Shown: positions 46,747-57,040 of the stretch, piece by piece
How the letters are laid out: every line of letters starts with the position of its first letter
Position numbering within the stretch: position 1 is the stretch's first letter
Assembly (NCBI RefSeq): GCF_900618535.1
Contig: NZ_UYJA01000002.1
Location: forward strand, 434,001-498,000
Reading direction: 5' to 3'
From: Pseudomonas bubulae
GTDB taxonomy: Bacteria > Pseudomonadota > Gammaproteobacteria > Pseudomonadales > Pseudomonadaceae
DNA: 64,000 nucleotides
Made by a program: the position numbers and the translations under genes
The notes under the pieces: model-generated
The model's database searches: none
Seen by the model: only the letters and a program-made list of their open reading frames with translations
Told to the model about the DNA's origin: nothing

Positions 46747-46770
46747 TAGTTGACTTAAATAGTCGGGAAT
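46746..46770. promoter_or_regulatory. IscR type-1 site overlapping the isc promoter
   Basis: ATAGTTGACTTAAATAGTCG followed by GGAAT closely matches the IscR [2Fe-2S] type-1 motif, with a -35 TTGACT at 46750-46755 embedded in it. Holo-IscR would repress the operon here when Fe-S clusters are plentiful. Confidence 0.8.
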
Positions 46771-46810
46771 AGCATACTCGCTTCCATTCCGAATTCCGTG
46801 GTACCTGTCC

Positions 46811-47302
46811 ATGAGACTGACTACAAAAGGCCGTTACGCCGTAACTGCAATGCTCGATTTGGCGTTGCACGCACAGCACGGGCCGGTGTCCCTGGCCGAT
46901 ATTTCCGAGCGCCAAGGCATCTCGCTTTCCTACCTTGAGCAACTGTTTGCCAAATTGCGCCGCAGCAGCCTGGTTTCCAGTGTGCGTGGCCCGGGTGGCG
47001 GCTATCAGCTGTCACGCGACATGCAGGGCATCCAGGTAGCTCAGGTGATCGATGCCGTGAACGAGTCCGTCGATGCCACGCGTTGCCAGGGCCTTGGCGA
47101 CTGCCATGCCGGCGACACCTGCCTGACCCACCACCTGTGGTGCGACCTCAGCCTGCAAATACACGATTTTCTCAGCGGTATCAGCTTGGCTGACCTTGTC
47201 ACTCGCCGTGAGGTACAAGAAGTAGCCCAGCGTCAGGATCAGCGCCGCTGTAATGGCAAGGCGCCGCACCTGGATAAGATCGAAGCGTCCGCCGTCGAGT
47301 GA
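46811..47302 (+). CDS. iscR: Fe-S cluster-sensing regulator IscR
   Basis: The 163-residue Rrf2-family protein has a winged helix (about 1-65, [31 protein letters not shown]) and cluster ligands Cys92, Cys98, Cys104 and His107 as in E. coli. The C-terminal tail is longer and basic-mixed. It controls the isc operon and other Fe-S genes by cluster state. Two IscR-type sites stand before it. Confidence 0.96.
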   Translation: MRLTTKGRYAVTAMLDLALHAQHGPVSLADISERQGISLSYLEQLFAKLRRSSLVSSVRGPGGGYQLSRDMQGIQVAQVIDAVNESVDATRCQGLGDCHAGDTCLTHHLWCDLSLQIHDFLSGISLADLVTRREVQEVAQRQDQRRCNGKAPHLDKIEASAVE

Positions 47303-47351
47303 TTGCATAAAAACGACGGTGCGCCAGCCAGCCTGATTTAGGAGATAGTCC

Positions 47352-48566
47352 ATGAAGTTGCCAATTTACCTCGATTACTCAGCCACTACCCCGGTTGATC
47401 CGCGTGTTGCTCAAAAAATGAGCGACTGCTTGCTGGTTGACGGGAACTTCGGTAACCCGGCTTCGCGCTCTCACGTGTTCGGCTGGAAAGCTGAAGAAGC
47501 GGTTGAGAACGGGCGTCGTCAGGTTGCTGACCTGGTTAACGCTGACCCCCGTGAAATTGTCTGGACCTCCGGTGCGACCGAGGCCAACAACCTGGCAATC
47601 AAAGGTGCAGCGCACTTCTATGCCACCAAGGGCAAGCACCTGATCACCGACAAGATTGAGCACAAGGCCGTTCTCGACACCATGCGTCAGCTTGAGCGTG
47701 AAGGCTTTGAGGTGACCTATATCGAGCCGGGCACCGATGGCCTGGTAACGCCGGCCATGGTTGAAGCCGCGATGCGCGACGACACCATCCTGGTTTCGAT
47801 CATGCACGTGAACAACGAAATCGGCACCATCAACGATATCGCTGCCATTGGTGAGCTGACTCGCTCGCGCGGCGTGTTGTTCCATGTCGATGCGGCACAG
47901 TCCACCGGCAAGGTTGAAATCGACCTGGCCAAGCTGAAGGTCGACATGATGTCGTTCTCGGCGCACAAAACCTACGGCCCTAAAGGCATCGGCGCACTGT
48001 ACGTAAGCCGCAAGCCTCGGGTGCGTATTGAAGCAGCCATGCACGGCGGCGGTCACGAGCGCGGCATGCGTTCGGGTACCCTGGCCACCCACCAGATCGT
48101 GGGCATGGGCGAAGCGTTCCAGATCGCCAAAGAAGAAATGGCTGCAGAGAACATCCGTATCAAGGCGTTGAGCGACCGTTTCTTCAAGCAGGTTGAACAC
48201 CTTGAAGAACTGTACGTCAATGGCAGCATGGTCCACCGCGTTCCGCACAACCTGAACCTGAGCTTCAACTACGTTGAAGGCGAGTCGCTGATCATGGCGC
48301 TCAAGGATCTGGCTGTGTCGTCCGGTTCGGCCTGTACTTCTGCTTCCCTCGAGCCGTCCTACGTATTGCGCGCCCTGGGCCGCAATGACGAGCTGGCTCA
48401 CAGCTCCATCCGCTTTACCTTCGGCCGTTTCACCACCGAAGAAGAAATCGATTACGCCGCGCAGAAGGTTTGCGAGGCTGTTACCAAGCTGCGCGCCCTG
48501 TCGCCGCTGTGGGACATGTACAAAGACGGCATCGACATCTCGAAAATCGAATGGGCGGCGCACTAA
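47352..48566 (+). CDS. iscS: Cysteine desulfurase IscS
   Basis: The 404-residue PLP enzyme shows [26 protein letters not shown], the cofactor Lys in [13 protein letters not shown] (about 206) and the mobile active Cys in [21 protein letters not shown] (about 328). It passes cysteine sulfur to IscU and to tRNA thiolation. ATG 47352 follows AGGAG. Confidence 0.97.
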   Translation: MKLPIYLDYSATTPVDPRVAQKMSDCLLVDGNFGNPASRSHVFGWKAEEAVENGRRQVADLVNADPREIVWTSGATEANNLAIKGAAHFYATKGKHLITDKIEHKAVLDTMRQLEREGFEVTYIEPGTDGLVTPAMVEAAMRDDTILVSIMHVNNEIGTINDIAAIGELTRSRGVLFHVDAAQSTGKVEIDLAKLKVDMMSFSAHKTYGPKGIGALYVSRKPRVRIEAAMHGGGHERGMRSGTLATHQIVGMGEAFQIAKEEMAAENIRIKALSDRFFKQVEHLEELYVNGSMVHRVPHNLNLSFNYVEGESLIMALKDLAVSSGSACTSASLEPSYVLRALGRNDELAHSSIRFTFGRFTTEEEIDYAAQKVCEAVTKLRALSPLWDMYKDGIDISKIEWAAH

Positions 48567-48573
48567 CAATTTA

Positions 48574-48638
48574 AGTCGCCGTAAGTAGACGCTGTAAGCG
48601 CAGCGAACAGCAGCTTTTACAGCGTCTCAAGAGCGACT
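48574..48638 (+). ncRNA. Structured intercistronic region between iscS and iscU
   Basis: GACGCTGTAA (48588-48597) and TTACAGCGTC (48617-48626) are perfect 10-base arms, enclosed by AGTCGC (48574-48579) and GCGACT (48633-48638). No U-tract follows. It is probably an mRNA structure affecting processing or stability, not a separate RNA gene. Confidence 0.45.
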
Positions 48639-48662
48639 CTCTGATGAGTGAGGATTAGTACC

Positions 48663-49049
48663 ATGGCTTACAGCGAAAAGGTCATCGACCACTACGAAAA
48701 CCCGCGCAACGTCGGCAAGATGAACGCGGAAGACCCGGATGTCGGCACCGGCATGGTCGGCGCCCCTGCGTGCGGCGACGTAATGCGCCTGCAAATCAAG
48801 GTCAACGAGCAGGGCATCATTGAAGATGCCAAGTTCAAGACCTATGGTTGCGGTTCGGCAATCGCTTCCAGCTCCCTGGCGACCGAGTGGATGAAAGGCA
48901 AGACTCTGGATGAAGCAGAGACCATCAAGAACACTCAGCTGGCTGAAGAACTGGCTTTGCCGCCGGTAAAAATTCACTGCTCGGTACTCGCTGAAGACGC
49001 CATCAAGGCTGCTGTTCGCGATTACAAGCAGAAGAAAGGTTTGATCTGA
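48663..49049 (+). CDS. iscU: Fe-S cluster scaffold IscU
   Basis: The 128-residue scaffold has ligands Cys37 (GAPACGDV), Asp39, Cys63 (YGCGSAIASS) and Cys106 (KIHCSVLAEDA), and the HscA recognition motif LPPVK at 99-103. ATG at 48663 gives MAYSEKVIDHYENPRNVG; an upstream in-frame ATG at 48648 is less likely. Confidence 0.97.
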   Translation: MAYSEKVIDHYENPRNVGKMNAEDPDVGTGMVGAPACGDVMRLQIKVNEQGIIEDAKFKTYGCGSAIASSSLATEWMKGKTLDEAETIKNTQLAEELALPPVKIHCSVLAEDAIKAAVRDYKQKKGLI

Positions 49050-49117
49050 TCCGTACTGCTTGCGCCCGCAAGTGGCGCAGGCAAGGTGAAGAAACTGGCA
49101 AAAGGTAAGGAGTCACG

Positions 49118-49441
49118 ATGGCTATCAGCATGACAGAAGCGGCTGCGCGACACATTCGCCGCTCCCTTGATGGGCGCGGCAAAGGTGAGGGGATTCGTCT
49201 GGGTGTTCGCACCACGGGCTGTTCCGGTCTTGCCTATGTGCTGGAGTTTGTCGATGAAGTAGGTGAAGAAGACCAGGTCTTCGAAACCCATGGCGAAAAA
49301 GTGATCATTGATCCGAAAAGCCTGACCTATCTTGACGGCACCGAACTGGATTTCGTCAAGGAAGGCCTCAATGAGGGCTTCAAGTTCAATAACCCTAACG
49401 TGCGCGGTGAATGTGGCTGCGGCGAAAGCTTCAATATCTGA
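49118..49441 (+). CDS. iscA: A-type Fe-S carrier IscA
   Basis: The 107-residue protein has the three conserved cysteines Cys35 (TGCSGLAY), Cys99 and Cys101 (GECGCGESF). It delivers [2Fe-2S] or [4Fe-4S] clusters to apo-proteins. AAGGAG precedes the ATG. Confidence 0.96.
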   Translation: MAISMTEAAARHIRRSLDGRGKGEGIRLGVRTTGCSGLAYVLEFVDEVGEEDQVFETHGEKVIIDPKSLTYLDGTELDFVKEGLNEGFKFNNPNVRGECGCGESFNI

Positions 49442-49449
49442 GGCTGATC

Positions 49450-49971
49450 GTGGGTACTCCTTGTCATTTTGCTTTGTTTGAGCTGCAACCGGGTTTCAAT
49501 TTGGACCTCGATCAGCTGGCTGTGCGCTATCGAGAGCTGGCGCGTGGTGTTCACCCGGATCGGTTTGCCGATGCTTCCGAGCGCGAGCAGCGCCTGGCGC
49601 TGGAGCAGTCCGCCAGCCTCAATGAGGCCTACCAGACGCTCAAAAGCCCTGCCAAGCGTGCGCGTTACCTGCTTGCGCTGAAGGGGGGCGAGTTGCCGCT
49701 GGAAGTCACGGTGCACGATCCCGAGTTCCTGATGCAGCAGATGCAGTGGCGCGAAGAACTTGAAGATTTGCATGACAGCGCCGATATGGCCGGTATTGCA
49801 GCATTCAAGCGTCGACTGAAAGTCGCTCAGGAACACCTGAACGACAGCTTCGCAGCGTGTTGGGATGATGCTGCGCAGCGTGAGCAGGCTGAACGCCTGA
49901 TGCGCCGCATGCAGTTCCTCGACAAGCTAACTTACGAAGTGCGCCAGCTAGAAGAGCGCCTCGACGATTAA
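49450..49971 (+). CDS. hscB: Fe-S co-chaperone HscB
   Basis: The 173-residue J-protein has an N-terminal J domain with the HPD motif (RGVHPDRF, about 36-38) and a C-terminal three-helix domain that binds IscU. GTG at 49450 gives [19 protein letters not shown], matching the family N-terminus; it lies 8 bases after iscA. Confidence 0.95.
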   Translation: MGTPCHFALFELQPGFNLDLDQLAVRYRELARGVHPDRFADASEREQRLALEQSASLNEAYQTLKSPAKRARYLLALKGGELPLEVTVHDPEFLMQQMQWREELEDLHDSADMAGIAAFKRRLKVAQEHLNDSFAACWDDAAQREQAERLMRRMQFLDKLTYEVRQLEERLDD

Positions 49972-50021
49972 CTCCGTGCTTCCCTGATGGCACGCCTGAT
50001 TACAGATAAGTCCTGATTACG

Positions 50022-51884
50022 ATGGCCCTACTGCAGATCGCCGAACCCGGCCAAAGTCCTCAACCGCACCAGCGACGTCTGGCTGTGGGGATCGACTTGG
50101 GCACTACCAATTCGCTGGTCGCTGCTTTACGCAGCGGCCTTTCCGAGCCTCTGGCCGACGCCAATGGCAATGTCATTTTGCCGTCTGCCGTGCGCTATCA
50201 CGCTGATCGCGTCGAGGTAGGCGAGTCGGCACGTCTGGCAGCCTCCAGCGACCCGTTCAATACCGTGCTGTCGGTCAAACGCTTGATGGGACGTGGTCTG
50301 TCCGACGTCAAGCAGTTGGGCGAGCAGTTGCCTTACCGCTTTGTCGGCGGTGAGTCGCACATGCCGTTTATTGACACGGTGCAAGGCCCTAAAAGCCCGG
50401 TTGAAGTGTCTGCCGAAATCTTGAAGGTGCTGCGTGAGCGCGCCGAAAAGACCCTGGGTGGTGAATTGGTGGGGGCGGTGATTACGGTCCCGGCCTATTT
50501 CGATGACGCTCAGCGCCAGGCCACTAAAGACGCGGCCAAACTGGCTGGTCTGAATGTGCTGCGCCTGCTCAATGAGCCGACAGCGGCCGCCGTGGCCTAT
50601 GGCCTGGACCAGTCGGCTGAAGGCGTGGTGGCTATCTATGATCTTGGTGGGGGTACGTTCGATATCTCGATCCTGCGCCTGACCGGCGGTGTGTTTGAAG
50701 TCTTGGCTACCGGCGGCGACAGCGCGCTGGGTGGCGATGACTTCGATCATGCGATTGCCAGCTGGATGGTCGAGCAGGCCGGATTGTCTGCCGACCTTGA
50801 TCCAGGCACGCAGCGCACCTTGCTGCAGGCTGCCTGCGCTGCAAAAGAAGCGCTGACCGATGCGTCCTCGGTGACGGTTGCCTTTGGTGGCTGGCAGTCC
50901 GAGCTGACCCGTGAAGCCTTCGACGCCATGATCGAGCCAATGGTTGCGCGCAGCCTCAAGGCTTGTCGCCGTGCTGTGCGCGACGCCAATATCGAGATTG
51001 AAGACGTCCAGGCCGTCGTCATGGTGGGTGGTTCGACCCGTGTACCTCGTGTGCGTGAAGCGGTGGCTCAGATGTTTGGTCGCGAGCCCCTGACCGATAT
51101 CGACCCGGATCAAGTGGTTGCCATTGGTGCTGCGATCCAGGCCGATACCCTGGCCGGCAACAAGCGCGATGGCGGCGAGCTGCTTCTGCTTGATGTGATT
51201 CCGTTGTCCCTTGGTCTGGAGACCATGGGTGGCTTGATGGAAAAGGTTATTCCGCGCAACACCACGATTCCGGTGGCGCGCGCGCAGGACTTCACCACCT
51301 ATAAAGATGGTCAGACGGCCATGATGATTCATGTGCTGCAGGGTGAGCGCGAGCTGATCAGCGATTGCCGCTCCCTGGCGCGCTTTGAATTGCGTGGCAT
51401 CCCGCCGATGGTGGCCGGTGCCGCAAAAATTCGCGTGACCTTCCAGGTCGATGCCGACGGTTTGCTCAGCGTGTCGGCCCGCGAGCTGGGTTCAGGTGTT
51501 GAAGCCAATATCCAGGTCAAGCCTTCCTACGGCCTGACCGACGGCGAAATCGCCAAAATGCTCAAGGATTCGTTCCAGTACGCCAGCGACGACAAGGTCG
51601 CCCGCGTATTGCGCGAGCAGCAGGTGGATGCCCAGCGTCTGATCGAGGCCGTGCAAGCAGCCCTCGAAGTCGATGGCGAGCGTTTGCTGGATGCCGAAGA
51701 GCGCATGGTGATCGAGCTGCAGATGCAGGAACTGTCCGAATTGTTGAAAGGCACCGATGGTTACGCCATCGAGCAGCAGACCAAGCGTCTGTCGCAAGTG
51801 ACCGATGCCTTTGCAGCCCGTCGCATGGACTTGACCGTCAAGGCCGCTTTGTCGGGTCGCAACCTGAATGAAATCGAGGAATAA
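50022..51884 (+). CDS. hscA: Fe-S chaperone HscA
   Basis: The 620-residue Hsp70-family protein has [56 protein letters not shown], and [17 protein letters not shown] in the ATPase domain, then the substrate domain ([26 protein letters not shown]). It drives cluster release from IscU through the LPPVK motif together with HscB. Confidence 0.97.
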   Translation: MALLQIAEPGQSPQPHQRRLAVGIDLGTTNSLVAALRSGLSEPLADANGNVILPSAVRYHADRVEVGESARLAASSDPFNTVLSVKRLMGRGLSDVKQLGEQLPYRFVGGESHMPFIDTVQGPKSPVEVSAEILKVLRERAEKTLGGELVGAVITVPAYFDDAQRQATKDAAKLAGLNVLRLLNEPTAAAVAYGLDQSAEGVVAIYDLGGGTFDISILRLTGGVFEVLATGGDSALGGDDFDHAIASWMVEQAGLSADLDPGTQRTLLQAACAAKEALTDASSVTVAFGGWQSELTREAFDAMIEPMVARSLKACRRAVRDANIEIEDVQAVVMVGGSTRVPRVREAVAQMFGREPLTDIDPDQVVAIGAAIQADTLAGNKRDGGELLLLDVIPLSLGLETMGGLMEKVIPRNTTIPVARAQDFTTYKDGQTAMMIHVLQGERELISDCRSLARFELRGIPPMVAGAAKIRVTFQVDADGLLSVSARELGSGVEANIQVKPSYGLTDGEIAKMLKDSFQYASDDKVARVLREQQVDAQRLIEAVQAALEVDGERLLDAEERMVIELQMQELSELLKGTDGYAIEQQTKRLSQVTDAFAARRMDLTVKAALSGRNLNEIEE

Positions 51885-51887
51885 CTG

Positions 51888-52229
51888 ATGCCGCAGATCA
51901 TTTTTCTGCCACACGCCGAGCACTGCCCGGACGGTATGGTTGTAGAGGCTGAGACCGGCAAGACCATTCTCGAAGTGGCCCACGACAACCACATTGAAAT
52001 CGAAAGTGCCTGCGGTGGTGTTTGTGCCTGCACCACTTGTCATTGCGTGATTCGCGAGGGTTTCGACTCGTTGAACGAAGCTGACGAGCTGGAAGAGGAC
52101 TATCTTGATAGAGCATGGGGTCTGGAAGCGACTTCGCGCCTGAGCTGTCAGGCCCGCGTTGGTACTGAAGACATCACCGTCGAGATTCCGAAATACTCGC
52201 TCAACCATGCTGCCGAAGCGCCGCACTGA
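51888..52229 (+). CDS. fdx: ISC-type [2Fe-2S] ferredoxin
   Basis: The 113-residue adrenodoxin-like ferredoxin has the cluster loop ESACGGVCACTTCHCV (Cys42, 48, 51) and the fourth Cys in RLSCQAR near residue 87. It supplies electrons for cluster assembly. It starts three bases after the hscA stop. Confidence 0.96.
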   Translation: MPQIIFLPHAEHCPDGMVVEAETGKTILEVAHDNHIEIESACGGVCACTTCHCVIREGFDSLNEADELEEDYLDRAWGLEATSRLSCQARVGTEDITVEIPKYSLNHAAEAPH

Positions 52230-52241
52230 TAAGGAATTGGC

Positions 52242-52442
52242 ATGAGCCTTAAATGGGTTGATGTACAGGAAATCGCGATCCAGCTGGCTGAAGCTCACCC
52301 GGATGTCGATCCGCTCTCGGTGAATTTCGTCACGCTGCGCAATCTGGTCATGGCGCTGCCGGAGTTCGACGATATCCCTGATCGCGGCGGAGAGAAGGTG
52401 CTCGAAGCCATTCAGGGTTTGTGGATCGAAGAAGCCGACTAA
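52242..52442 (+). CDS. iscX: ISC accessory protein IscX
   Basis: The 66-residue acidic protein (MSLKWVDVQEIAIQLAEAHPDVDP; LPEFDDIPDRGGEKVLEAIQ) is typical IscX/YfhJ. It binds IscS and iron and tunes assembly rate. It is the last gene of the isc operon. Confidence 0.95.
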   Translation: MSLKWVDVQEIAIQLAEAHPDVDPLSVNFVTLRNLVMALPEFDDIPDRGGEKVLEAIQGLWIEEAD

Positions 52443-52475
52443 GCTTGCAACGCACGTAATTATGCAATACCCAAG

Positions 52476-52507
52476 AACCCGCGTATAATTCGCGGGTTTA
52501 ATTTTTC
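52476..52507 (+). terminator. isc operon terminator overlapping the ndk promoter
   Basis: AACCCGCG, loop TATAATT, CGCGGGTT, then TAATTTTT. The loop contains a consensus -10 TATAAT (52484-52489) that may drive ndk; no good -35 is seen. Confidence 0.7.
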
Positions 52508-52536
52508 GCTTAAATCACTGTTTCTGGAGTTACACC

Positions 52537-52962
52537 ATGGCTGTTCAACGTACTTTCTCCATCATCAAGCCTGACGCCGTTGCTAAAAACGTTATCGGCA
52601 AGATCGTTACCCGTTTCGAAGACGCTGGCCTGAAGGTTGTAGCTTCCAAACTGAAGCAACTGTCCAAAGCTGAAGCTGAAGGCTTCTACGCTGAGCACAG
52701 CGAGCGCGGCTTCTTCGGCGACCTGGTTGCTTTCATGATCTCCGGTCCTGTTGTTGTTCAGGTTCTGGAAGGCGAAAACGCTATCGCTCTGAACCGCGAG
52801 CTGATGGGCGCTACCAACCCTAAAGAAGCAGCTGCCGGCACTATTCGTGCTGATTTCGCTGAATCCATCGACGCAAACGCTGTTCACGGTTCCGACTCTG
52901 AAGCCGCTGCTGCTCGTGAAATCTCGTACTTTTTCGCAGCTACTGAAGTAACCACTCGCTAA
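52537..52962 (+). CDS. ndk: Nucleoside-diphosphate kinase
   Basis: The 141-residue enzyme starts [18 protein letters not shown] and has the active His in NAVHGSDS (about 117) and [16 protein letters not shown]. Codon use is strongly biased to GCT, GTT and AAC-type codons unlike the GC-ending pattern nearby, as expected for a highly expressed gene. It balances NTP pools. Confidence 0.97.
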   Translation: MAVQRTFSIIKPDAVAKNVIGKIVTRFEDAGLKVVASKLKQLSKAEAEGFYAEHSERGFFGDLVAFMISGPVVVQVLEGENAIALNRELMGATNPKEAAAGTIRADFAESIDANAVHGSDSEAAAAREISYFFAATEVTTR

Positions 52963-52990
52963 GTATTGGCTTGTGAGTGAGGGTGAAGAC

Positions 52991-54139
52991 ATGATTGCAA
53001 CGACTGGCAAAACCAACCTGTTGGGTTTGACTCAACCGGAAATGGAGAAATTCTTCGACTCAATCGGGGAGAAGCGTTTCCGTGCCGGTCAGGTCATGAA
53101 GTGGATTCACCACTTTGGCGTCGATGATTTCGACGCCATGACTAACGTCAGCAAGGCCTTGCGCGACAAGCTCAAGGCCATTGCTGAGGTTCGTGGACCC
53201 GAAGTCGTCAGCGAGGACATCTCCAGCGATGGCACCCGTAAGTGGGTGGTACGCGTAGAGTCCGGCAGCTGCGTCGAGACCGTTTATATTCCCTCGGGCA
53301 AACGTGGCACCCTGTGCGTTTCGTCCCAGGCTGGCTGTGCCCTGGACTGCAGTTTCTGCTCCACCGGCAAGCAAGGCTTCAACAGCAACCTCACCGCCGC
53401 CGAAGTGATCGGCCAGGTGTGGATCGCCAACAAATCCTTTGGCAGCGTTCCGGCAACCATCGACCGCGCCATCACCAACGTGGTGATGATGGGCATGGGC
53501 GAACCGCTGCTGAACTTCGACAATGTCATTTCTGCCATGCACCTGATGATGGATGACCTGGGCTACGGCATCTCCAAGCGCCGTGTCACCCTGTCTACCT
53601 CCGGCGTGGTGCCGATGATCGATGAGCTGGCCAAGCACATTGACGTTTCGCTGGCATTGTCGCTGCACGCACCTAACGACGAACTGCGTAGTCAATTGGT
53701 GCCGATCAACAAGAAGTACCCGCTGGCCATGCTGCTTGATTCCTGCCGTCGCTATATGGCGACCCTGGGCGAAAAGCGCGTGCTGACCGTTGAGTACACC
53801 TTGCTCAAGGATGTGAACGACCATGTCGATCACGCCCGCGAAATGATCGAGCTGCTTAAAGACACACCGTGCAAGATCAACCTGATCCCGTTCAATCCGT
53901 TCCCGCATTCTGGCTATGAGCGCCCGAGCAACAATGCCATTCGCCGTTTCCAGGAGCTGTTGCAGCAGGCTGGCTACAACGTGACCGTGCGCACCACCCG
54001 TGGTGAAGACATCGATGCGGCGTGCGGGCAGCTGGTAGGTCAGGTCAATGACCGTACCCGCCGCAGTTCGCGCCTGATCGCGGCGCGTGAGCTCAGTGCT
54101 GACGCCGATACAGCGCAAAACGCTACCTCTGCGCCCTGA
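52991..54139 (+). CDS. rlmN: Dual-specificity RNA methyltransferase RlmN
   Basis: The 382-residue radical SAM enzyme has the cluster motif [11 protein letters not shown] (Cys116, 120, 123) and a late Cys in DIDAACGQL that carries the methyl group. It makes m2A2503 in 23S rRNA and m2A37 in some tRNAs. ATG at 52991 gives [13 protein letters not shown]; a GTG 18 bases upstream is in frame but less usual. Confidence 0.96.
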   Translation: MIATTGKTNLLGLTQPEMEKFFDSIGEKRFRAGQVMKWIHHFGVDDFDAMTNVSKALRDKLKAIAEVRGPEVVSEDISSDGTRKWVVRVESGSCVETVYIPSGKRGTLCVSSQAGCALDCSFCSTGKQGFNSNLTAAEVIGQVWIANKSFGSVPATIDRAITNVVMMGMGEPLLNFDNVISAMHLMMDDLGYGISKRRVTLSTSGVVPMIDELAKHIDVSLALSLHAPNDELRSQLVPINKKYPLAMLLDSCRRYMATLGEKRVLTVEYTLLKDVNDHVDHAREMIELLKDTPCKINLIPFNPFPHSGYERPSNNAIRRFQELLQQAGYNVTVRTTRGEDIDAACGQLVGQVNDRTRRSSRLIAARELSADADTAQNATSAP

Positions 54140-54151
54140 GAGAGGACATCC

Positions 54152-54910
54152 ATGATCCTGCGCGCTGCGCTCCCGGTCGTTTTGGTCAGCTTTTTGGCTG
54201 GCTGCGTGTCATCGGGCGATTCAAGCCCGATGGCTGGCGACAAAGGGCGTAACGAGGCGCGTCAGGCGTATGTTCAGCTGGGTCTGGGCTATTTGCAGCA
54301 AGGGATGACCGAGCAGGCCAAAGTCCCTTTGCGCAAGGCCCTTGAGCTCGACAAGACCGACCCGGACACCAACGCCGCACTGGCCTTGGTGTTTCAGGCC
54401 GAAATGGAGTTTGCCCTGGCCGAGCAGGCATTCCGTACCGCGTTGAACGGTCGGCCTGCTGATGCCCGGATCCTCAATAATTACGGCAGTTTCCTGTTTG
54501 AGCGTCAGCGCTATCAGGAGGCCAGCATGCAGTTTCAAAAGGCGGCAGCAGACAACCTTTATCCGGAACGCTCCCGCATCTACGAAAATCTGGGTATAAC
54601 GTCACTTGAGTTGGGGCAACCTGAAGCGGGGCGCCAGCAGCTTGAAAAAGCACTGCGCCTGAACCCTCGACAACCCCGTGCGTTGCTTGAAATGGCCGAG
54701 ATGGCTTATCAGGACAAACAATATGTAACGGCGCGTGACTTTTACGATCGTTTTAGCCTGCTTAGCGGGCAAAATGCACGTAGTCTATTGCTCGGTGCGC
54801 GACTGGCGAGTGTTTTCGATGACCGCACCCCAACTGCCAACCATGGCCAGCAACTAAAACGACTCTATCCCGGCACGCCGGAATATCAGCAATACCTGTC
54901 GGAGCAATGA
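54152..54910 (+). CDS. pilF: Type IV pilus biogenesis lipoprotein PilF/PilW
   Basis: The 252-residue lipoprotein has signal and lipobox LVSFLAGC (Cys18) and about five TPR units (ARQAYVQLGLGYLQQGMTEQAKVPLRKALELDKTDPD and following). PilF pilots the PilQ secretin to the outer membrane. Its TGA overlaps the rodZ start. Confidence 0.93.
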   Translation: MILRAALPVVLVSFLAGCVSSGDSSPMAGDKGRNEARQAYVQLGLGYLQQGMTEQAKVPLRKALELDKTDPDTNAALALVFQAEMEFALAEQAFRTALNGRPADARILNNYGSFLFERQRYQEASMQFQKAAADNLYPERSRIYENLGITSLELGQPEAGRQQLEKALRLNPRQPRALLEMAEMAYQDKQYVTARDFYDRFSLLSGQNARSLLLGARLASVFDDRTPTANHGQQLKRLYPGTPEYQQYLSEQ

Positions 54911-55905
54911 TGAAAGCGGCGCAACCCGAAGTTCTAGCAGCGACTCGTGTCAATCCCGGTGAGACTCTGCGTCAGGCCCGTGAAAACAATGGCTGGACGC
55001 TGGCTGAAGTCGCCTTGAAACTCAACCTCACGGCCAGCTCCCTGAGCAACCTTGAAACGGGCGCGTTCGACAAACTGCCTGGGCATACCTTTGCCCGGGG
55101 CTATATCCGGGCCTATGCCAAATTGCTGGGTATGGACCAGGCCGCCCTTGTGCGTGAATTTGACCTGTACACCGGCACTGATGCCAACGGCAGCAACGTG
55201 CACAGCCTGGGTCGCATAGAAGAGCCGGTGCGCGTGTCGCATACCATTTTGCGTATCGTCAGCCTGTTGCTGTTGATCGCCGTGGTCGGAGGCGGTTTTA
55301 TCTGGTGGCAAGACCAGACGTCCATGCGCGCCAAGGACCTGATTGGTCTTGCTCCGGAACACGTCGAAGTCGAAGGGGCTGACGGCACAACCCGCATCCA
55401 CCCGCTGGACGAACCTGAAGATCAGGCAGTAGCCGAGGCCAAGGCCGAAGGCGAAACACCTCTGGCGGCCGAATCGGCGCCGGAGCAGGGCGCGACCACT
55501 GCACTGGCACTGCCGGGTGCTCCCGCTGCCGAGCCCCAGGCACCCGTTGCCGTTCCGGTACAGCCAGTACCTGCTGCTGTTGCGCCAGTTGCGCCAGTTG
55601 CGCCAGTAGTGGCACCTGTTACGTCCACCGCGCCTGCGCCCGACACTGCCGCCCCGGTTGCCGGTGCTGGCAAAGTGAGCGTGCAATACACCGCTGATTG
55701 CTGGACTCAAGTGACCGACGGCACGGGCAAAGTGCTGTTTGGTGGCTTGAAGCGCAAGGGCGAAAATCTAGAAGTGAGCGGCAAGCCACCCCTGAGCTTG
55801 CGCCTGGGCTATGCCCGCGGTGCCCAGGTCAGCTATAACGGCCAGCCTGTGGATGTCGCTCCTTTCACCAGTGGCGAGACTGCTCGTCTGAAGTTGGGTC
55901 AATAA
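54910..55905 (+). CDS. rodZ: Cell-shape protein RodZ
   Basis: The 331-residue protein has a cytoplasmic Xre-like helix-turn-helix (about 15-85, LRQARENNGWTLAEVALKLNLTASSLSNLE), one membrane segment (about 111-130, ILRIVSLLLLIAVVGGGFIWW), an Ala/Pro/Val-rich linker (about 165-250) and a C-terminal beta domain (KVSVQYTADCWTQVTD; QVSYNGQPVDVAPFTSG). It links MreB to the envelope. Two tandem ATGs occur; 54910 is better spaced from GGAG. The linker holds three 9-bp tandem copies of GTTGCGCCA (55579-55605). Confidence 0.9.
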   Translation: MKAAQPEVLAATRVNPGETLRQARENNGWTLAEVALKLNLTASSLSNLETGAFDKLPGHTFARGYIRAYAKLLGMDQAALVREFDLYTGTDANGSNVHSLGRIEEPVRVSHTILRIVSLLLLIAVVGGGFIWWQDQTSMRAKDLIGLAPEHVEVEGADGTTRIHPLDEPEDQAVAEAKAEGETPLAAESAPEQGATTALALPGAPAAEPQAPVAVPVQPVPAAVAPVAPVAPVVAPVTSTAPAPDTAAPVAGAGKVSVQYTADCWTQVTDGTGKVLFGGLKRKGENLEVSGKPPLSLRLGYARGAQVSYNGQPVDVAPFTSGETARLKLGQ

Positions 55906-55908
55906 GTC

Positions 55909-57018
55909 ATGCACGGCGAATCACCAATCAAACGTCGCGAATCGCGCAAAATCTGGGTCGGTAATGTACCTGTAGGTGGCGATGCCCCTATTGCTGTGCA
56001 GAGCATGACCAACAGTGACACCAATGACGTCGCTGCAACCGTTGCGCAAATCAACCGCCTGGAAGCTGCGGGTGTCGATATCGTGCGGGTTTCCGTGCCG
56101 GATATGGACGCAGCCGAGGCTTTTGGCCGGATCAAGCAACTGGTCAAGGTGCCATTGGTCGCCGACATTCACTTCGATTACCGCATCGCCCTGCGCGTTG
56201 CAGAGTTGGGTGTGGACTGCCTGCGCATCAACCCGGGCAACATCGGTCGCGAAGACCGTGTGCGGGCGGTGGTTGATGCAGCCCGCGATCGCGGTATTCC
56301 GATCCGAATCGGCGTCAACGCCGGTTCCCTGGAAAAAGACCTGCAAAAAAAATACGGCGAACCGACGCCTGCCGCCCTGGTCGAATCGGCACTGCGCCAC
56401 GTTGAGCACCTTGAACGCCTGAATTTCAAGGACTTCAAGGTCAGCGTAAAGGCCTCCGACGTGTTTATGGCGGTTGAAGCCTACCGCCTGCTGGCCAAGG
56501 AAATCGTCCAGCCGCTGCATCTGGGCATTACCGAAGCCGGTGGTTTGCGTTCAGGCACAGTGAAATCTGCCGTGGGCCTAGGTATGCTGCTCGCCGAAGG
56601 AATTGGCGATACCATCCGCATCTCCCTGGCAGCAGACCCGGTTGAGGAAGTAAAAGTCGGTTACGACATCCTCAAGTCCTTGCACCTGCGCTCGCGCGGC
56701 ATCAACTTTATCGCGTGCCCGAGCTGCTCGCGGCAGAACTTCGACGTGGTGAAAACCATGAACGAACTTGAAGTTCGCCTCGAAGACCTGCTGGTGCCGC
56801 TGGATGTTGCCGTGATCGGTTGTGTGGTCAATGGCCCTGGCGAAGCCAAGGAAGCCCATGTGGGGCTCACCGGTGGTACACCCAACCTGATTTACATCGA
56901 CGGCAAGCCGTCGCAGAAACTGACGAATGACAATCTGGTGGATGAGCTCGAAAGACTGATCCGGCAGAAGGCGGCCGAAAAGGTCGAAGCTGACGCAGCC
57001 GTTATCGCGCGCGGCTAA
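55909..57018 (+). CDS. ispG: (E)-4-hydroxy-3-methylbut-2-enyl-diphosphate synthase IspG
   Basis: The 369-residue Fe-S enzyme of the MEP pathway has [43 protein letters not shown], and the cluster cysteines in [13 protein letters not shown] and [13 protein letters not shown]. It reduces MEcPP to HMBPP and depends on the Isc system encoded upstream. It starts three bases after rodZ. Confidence 0.97.
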   Translation: MHGESPIKRRESRKIWVGNVPVGGDAPIAVQSMTNSDTNDVAATVAQINRLEAAGVDIVRVSVPDMDAAEAFGRIKQLVKVPLVADIHFDYRIALRVAELGVDCLRINPGNIGREDRVRAVVDAARDRGIPIRIGVNAGSLEKDLQKKYGEPTPAALVESALRHVEHLERLNFKDFKVSVKASDVFMAVEAYRLLAKEIVQPLHLGITEAGGLRSGTVKSAVGLGMLLAEGIGDTIRISLAADPVEEVKVGYDILKSLHLRSRGINFIACPSCSRQNFDVVKTMNELEVRLEDLLVPLDVAVIGCVVNGPGEAKEAHVGLTGGTPNLIYIDGKPSQKLTNDNLVDELERLIRQKAAEKVEADAAVIARG

Positions 57019-57040
57019 CCAGACGAATAAAGGATTTATT

